Positions 54,901 to 60,900 of a DNA stretch of 64,000 nt are shown here, one piece after another. The stretch spans positions 91,748,541 through 91,812,540 of the forward strand of contig JAQMRL010000008.1 of the NCBI GenBank assembly GCA_035578175.1, given 5' to 3'. Both the position numbers and the translations under genes were made by a program. The notes below the pieces were generated by a model. That model was not told the origin of the DNA, made no database searches, and saw nothing but the letters and a program-made list of their open reading frames with translations. Position 1 is the stretch's first letter. Every line of letters begins with the position of its first letter. This stretch comes from Catonia carolina. Lineage: Eukaryota > Arthropoda > Insecta > Hemiptera > Achilidae.

Positions 54901-57900
54901 GTCAGGTATAAGGTATGGTACCGCACCGTACTACAATAAGATTCTTTCTTTATATCCTTTATTTAAATTTTTTGAAAATTATTATAAGACAAATATCTAG
55001 ATAAAATAAAAGTTACATTGGATTTCTGTACAGCAAATTGTATTTTAGGAAGTTGCCTTCCCAAAATCAAAGAGGTTATTTTTTAGAAATAAAATTTACC
55101 TACGCCCATAACGGACAGGTGGAGTGTCAGATTATTTACACTCAATCTGTTAGTTGCAGGGCTAAAATAAATAGTTCTGTTTCTTATCACATGGTCAGCC
55201 AATTAAATGACTGAATCATTTAAGAACAGAAGAGGTAGAGGTGTAAAAGACACTAGTCAAGAGTTATCTCCTCTGAAAGTATTGGATTTCATTATACAGC
55301 CAGACCCTGTGGTGAATGAAGTGTAGGTGTCATTTGCAGAGTGGAAAATATGTGCTTTTCAGAGGGCTCGGCATGCTGATAAGCATACTTTTCCACTCGG
55401 TGAGGAAGGCAACGGTAAACCACCTCACTCTTTGATTTACATAGTAAAACCTCTACAGGTTCAAACCAGCCTTTTAGCTGATGACCTAAACAACAAAATT
55501 TACCTACTTTTCCATTTAATAGATGTTGTATTTCTCCCTTTTCACTGGTGATTATAACTATTGTCAACAGTATTCCAGTTTCCAGTGCTATTTGGTTTTA
55601 TTTCTACAGATGAGACTTTGCCTTCATCGTGTAAGGTTGTGCGTGAAGTCAAACGCTATTAATTTAGTTGGCTGTGAAGCACAAGCACATGGCTAGCTAT
55701 TTTAAAATATGATTATTACAAATTCTAACTAAAAAAATTTAAGTTGCCTTCAAAGAACTACAAATATATAGAAAAATAAAACATGAACTACTTACTGGAC
55801 AGCATTCAATTTTTTGAAGAAGATTCAATTTTCCTCTGTAGTCATGAACAGTTACAGGTAAAGATTCAGCCTTTACAATAATAGTTAAACAATTAACAAC
55901 TTCCAAATTTTCTGCGTTATCATCGAGAAGTATTAAAAGAGCATTAGCAGACTGTAATCGTACCTGCAAAGAGAGAAAAAATATTGTGACAATATAGAAG
56001 AATTTCTAGAATTACATTCATACAATGGTGAAAGAGTATGGGTCAATAGTAACAACAAAAGTTTGCCTATTCATGAAAGTTGTTTGGAAGGACTGCGCTT
56101 GTTTACATTTGTAAACAAACGTAAACGTTGTTTACGTTTTCTATTTACAATAGTTGACTCGTTTACAATCGATTTTTCTAGCACTCATTTATAAAGGGTT
56201 TTTTTTGTACCTTACTATTTGTATCGAAGTTTAGTGTTTTTTCAGGAAGGTTCTTTTGATTCACTATAAAAGAGATCCCCCGAGCGCCTGTCGGACTGTC
56301 AGGCTGAGTGACTGTCAGGCGTTATAGACTGTCGGACTGTCAGGTTAACGGCTCCGAGGTATTGTTATACTGTCTTTGTGTGTGTGTATTGTCTATCTGT
56401 ATTAAATTCAGTTTTCATTTTGTATGTGTATTCTATAAAATTGATTGTAAGTAGTGCTAAGTAAATTATTTATTGTTTATTATTTATTTTAAGTAAATTA
56501 TTAAGTTATTTATTGTATTACTTTATTATAATTAGTTTATTATTTATTTTGTAAATCGTTAGACCATGGCATTTAGAACCACAGCCTTTCATTGAAAAAT
56601 TGGGCCACTTATAGGAGTAACTTTGCAATGCTCTTGTATGAATCATAGCCACGACGTATCATCCATCGGTTTTTTTTTTTACATTAGTCGAAAAGCACTT
56701 TATCAGACTCTATTCAAGTGCAGTATCTTGAATAGCTTTCCTGTATTGGCGCCAGTCCTTAACCGTAGTCACTCCAACACCGAAACCACCACTGATTAAT
56801 TTTACAGATTCGCCTTTCTCAAGTCGCTCAGTAGTATTTAACTTGTCTTTCATTGTTACCGCAACACATTTCTGCTTTCTAGTTCCATTATTTTTGGAAG
56901 AGTTCATTACAACAACTGTTCAATACGACTGCGATGCGGCACACAGATAACGACAACAAACCACGAAGCGCACTGCAGGCAAGACAATGGACTACTGACC
57001 CATATTACTAGGAAACTGATGAGTCATCAGTTGCAGAGAGACGTGTGGTGACTTGTCTGTTTTTTTCGACAGTCCCTCATTGCCACAGCGAAAGCCAAGT
57101 CTAATCATGTCTTCTTGGAAAGGGTCGGTTAATTCAACGGGCAGTTGAAGAGGAGTCGGTTAACCCTTTCTTACCCAGTGTGGCATAGAAGTCACATTGG
57201 AGTGAAATAACAGACATAAAAACTTTAATTGTTAGTGACTATTTTTGATTAAAGAGCGCTGGATATGAAGTGTAATAATTTTCTGTACCCTAGCCAGGAA
57301 TTGAATCTGATACCTCCGCTTTGCAGTGTAAGATGCTGACCACTATGCCACGGACGTGACCATTAATTTCTTTTTAAAGTTAATTTTAGTTCTAAATATT
57401 CGTGTTCATTTACTAAAATAAAGTAGCATTTCTTTGAGTATGTTGAATGTACATACAAGTATATTTTTTAAGGCTGTAAATAGTGACTTTGTCCGTTACC
57501 AATATTTTTGAATTTTAATATTATTTAAGTCTTAAATGATACTTTGATATTAAAATCATATTTAGTTTTTTTGCTACAAATCTAAGCAAGAAAATATTGT
57601 TTAGGAAGCCTGCACATGATTTTACTTATTCATATTGTTGGGAACTTTGATACCATCAACCCTAATGTGACGTATCTGTCACAATTTTTTGTCTCGCCAT
57701 CAAAAAGGCTGAAGGTCTAAAAGTGATTTTATTTCACGTAAATGTCAGTAAAGTGTATGAAACAATGTACACATATTGTTTGTGTAAAGTTAAAAAATTT
57801 GGGATTGAAAATAGTTAAGAGCGAGACTACTATACCATAGTACAAGTTATAGGTTTTTAGTTTTATATGCAAGGTGTTGTCCGTAAAATTTTTCTGCTCA

Positions 57901-60900
57901 AATTTCTGTACCGCATCTCAGATAATCCAAAACACAGATGATTGAGGGTTGACTAATCACAATCCTACTAAACTTCAAACCCAGAATTCAGTAATAACTA
58001 CAATATCTTCTGTCTATCAAAATTAGAGTTATACTACATGTGTAAATTAACAATAATAATGTGACAATATCGAAGAAGCCATGGCCGTGAAGTTTCTAGT
58101 AAAATGGTAAAATGTTCATGAAATGGTAAAGTGTAGATAATAGAGTGAAAAAGTAACAATAGGACAATAGTAACAATAAAAGTTTACCTAGTTATAAAAG
58201 GTTATTGTTGTACAACTATCTATGAAAAGGTCGGCCTGTAAAAACTTTTATTCTATTTACAAAAGATCTATTGTTGACTTGTTTACAATAAATTGTTCTA
58301 GCACTCATTTATAAAAGGTTATTTTTTATACTTTATTATTTGCATGAAATTTCTCTGTTTTGCTAGAATTATCTTTTTGAATGATTATATGAAGAGACCC
58401 CCGAGCGCGGTCAGTGAGTTAGTATTCGTTTGATCTTTGACGAGTGGTGATCGGGCGTAGTGGAGGGCATGTTCCGAGCATTGTGTTGGTCAACGATTGT
58501 TATACTGTCTTTGTTTGTGTGTGTATTGTGACAAGTTATTGTGTATATGTATTAAATTCAGTTTTTGTATATTCAGTTTCATTTTGTATGTGTATTCTAT
58601 AAAATTGATTGTAAGTAGTGCTAAGTAAATTATTAAGTTATTGATTGTTTATTATTTATTTTAAGTAAATTATTAAATAATTTATTGTATTACTTCATGA
58701 TAATTAGCCAGCCGCATTGGCGAAGTTGGTAACGGGCTCGCCTCTCATCATGCGGTCTTGGGTTCGAATCCCATTCAGGCACGGCATTTTTTCATACGTT
58801 ACAAAAATCATTTCATCATTCACCGTCTGCATTAGCAGTAATTGCAGAACAGTCAGACTTAAAACCAAAAGAAAAAAAAAATCATGATAATTAGTTTAAT
58901 TATTTATTTTGTAAATCTTTTAGTGTAATAAATATTTGTAATTGTTGTTAACTTAAGTGTATTAATTATTTAATAACCTAGATTCCGAAATGGACCTTAG
59001 CGATAAGTGTCACAATATGAAATATCACAAATCTTAGCAATACCATGACGATGACTTACCTGATGAAAAGGTGATGAAAGTCCAGTCACTAAATCATCCC
59101 AAAATATATTTTCAACTTCACCACGGAACATTTCTTTGTTTTCTTTTAAAGTTAAACTTAAACAATTGAGTACCAGAACCTGTAGCGATCGATTTTTAAT
59201 GAATGGTGATAAAGATTTAACAATAACGTCTGGAATATTCGCTTCATTGACATTTTTAAATGTCTTAACCAATGTGAAACATTTTATAGTAGATAGAAGT
59301 GTGTACAATAATTTTGCGACAGTTTTATTGTCTAATTTTTCATAATTATTTAAAATATTACAAATAGTTTTAATTAAATCTTGTAATTTATTTAGAATGT
59401 TTAACTCATTCATTGGTTCCACATGGGGTAATATGATTAACATGTTTAATATTCTTTCTATATTATCGAGAAGTTCAATCTCGGCAGGAATTTCATTCAG
59501 AAGTGATTCACTAAAAGTACTATCACTAGACCTAAAAAAAAGAAAAAACAAACAATTATTATACCAATAATATTAGTTAAAAAGTTTTCAAGTAAAAGAA
59601 ATAAAATGCCAAAGAAAAATTTTATGGCAAGGAAATAAAAGTGCCAAATGAGTTAATAGATTAAATAAGGAGTTCAAACAGAAAAAATCTGGTGTGAAAC
59701 ACTCACACAACTTTCTCTTGCCAGTGCAAATAATTAACAATAAACCTAACATTAGTAATAAAACATTAGAAATAAACAAAAAAACTAACCTCAAAAAACA
59801 TAACTTTATTTTAATCATGGGTGAAAGACGCAAAATGAAAATCGACCTCAGTTTGGCTTAAAAATACGGAAAATCACTCTTTCACGCTAAACTAGGCACT
59901 GTACAAAAAAATGCTTTAAATAAAAGTTGTAGATCTTTTAATTTCCTATAAATTTTTATTACATACATTTTTGTTGTAAAATGCATACTTATCTTAAAAA
60001 AATCAATTTTTCACACGTTTTCGTGAGAAAAAAAAACAGAAAATCGCTAATCACTGCTAAACTAAGCGTTACCTATACAAAAAAATGTTTGAAATAAAAG
60101 TTGTAGGATTTTAAATCTCTACAACTTTAATTATATACTTTTTTGCAGTAAAATGCATAATAAAGCCGCAATCTTAAAAAAACAACTTTTTTACATGAAA
60201 ACAGCCTCACCAAGAATTTCAGCAAACATGGCACCTACCCTATCTTGTAAAGCATAAAAAATTTAGTAAACCAGGCGATTTTAAAAAAAATTGTAGGACC
60301 AGTTTTTGAGAAAATCGTAAAAAAAGTGAAAAATTACACGAATAAACTACTACTTCCGGTTGACCGATTTTGATGAAAATGTTCGTGTCAGGTCCAGTAG
60401 TGGTATGTAACTTATGTTTCAAGTTTCAAGTTCGTACGATGTTCCGTTCTTGAGATATTCTGTTCACACACCCACACACACACGCACGCACACACGCACG
60501 CACGCACACACACACACACAGACCAACCGTTAAAAACATGTTTTTTTGGATCCAGAGGGTCTGAAAACGTGTAGATCCGGTGAAAACTCGATTTCGAAAA
60601 ATCGACATGAAAACAATACTTTCCTTCCAATATACTCATATAGGCAAGAGAAAGTAAAAATGAAGAGAACAGGTTGAAAAAGAAGTCAGGGTACGGATCA
60701 AAACAGAAAATTTTTTTAAGGTATTGCAAAAATAAATACAAAAAATAAATGACAACTACAATATAAAACTTTAGATATTAATAAATTTGTAAGTACGTTA
60801 TACTTACAGATAAGATCGAAAATCAATCATGTATCTTTTTGGTTCTGACGAATCCAGTAAGTCATACGACGGAGGACATTTATGTAACAGTAACTTTGCC

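Noticed and set aside
58702..58790. Possible tRNA gene
   Set aside because: Box A and B are present, but the acceptor and anticodon stems do not pair and there is a SINE body, A tail and target duplication.
60463..60522. CRISPR-like or regulatory array
   Set aside because: It is a CA/CGCA microsatellite inside an R1 copy; no spacers.
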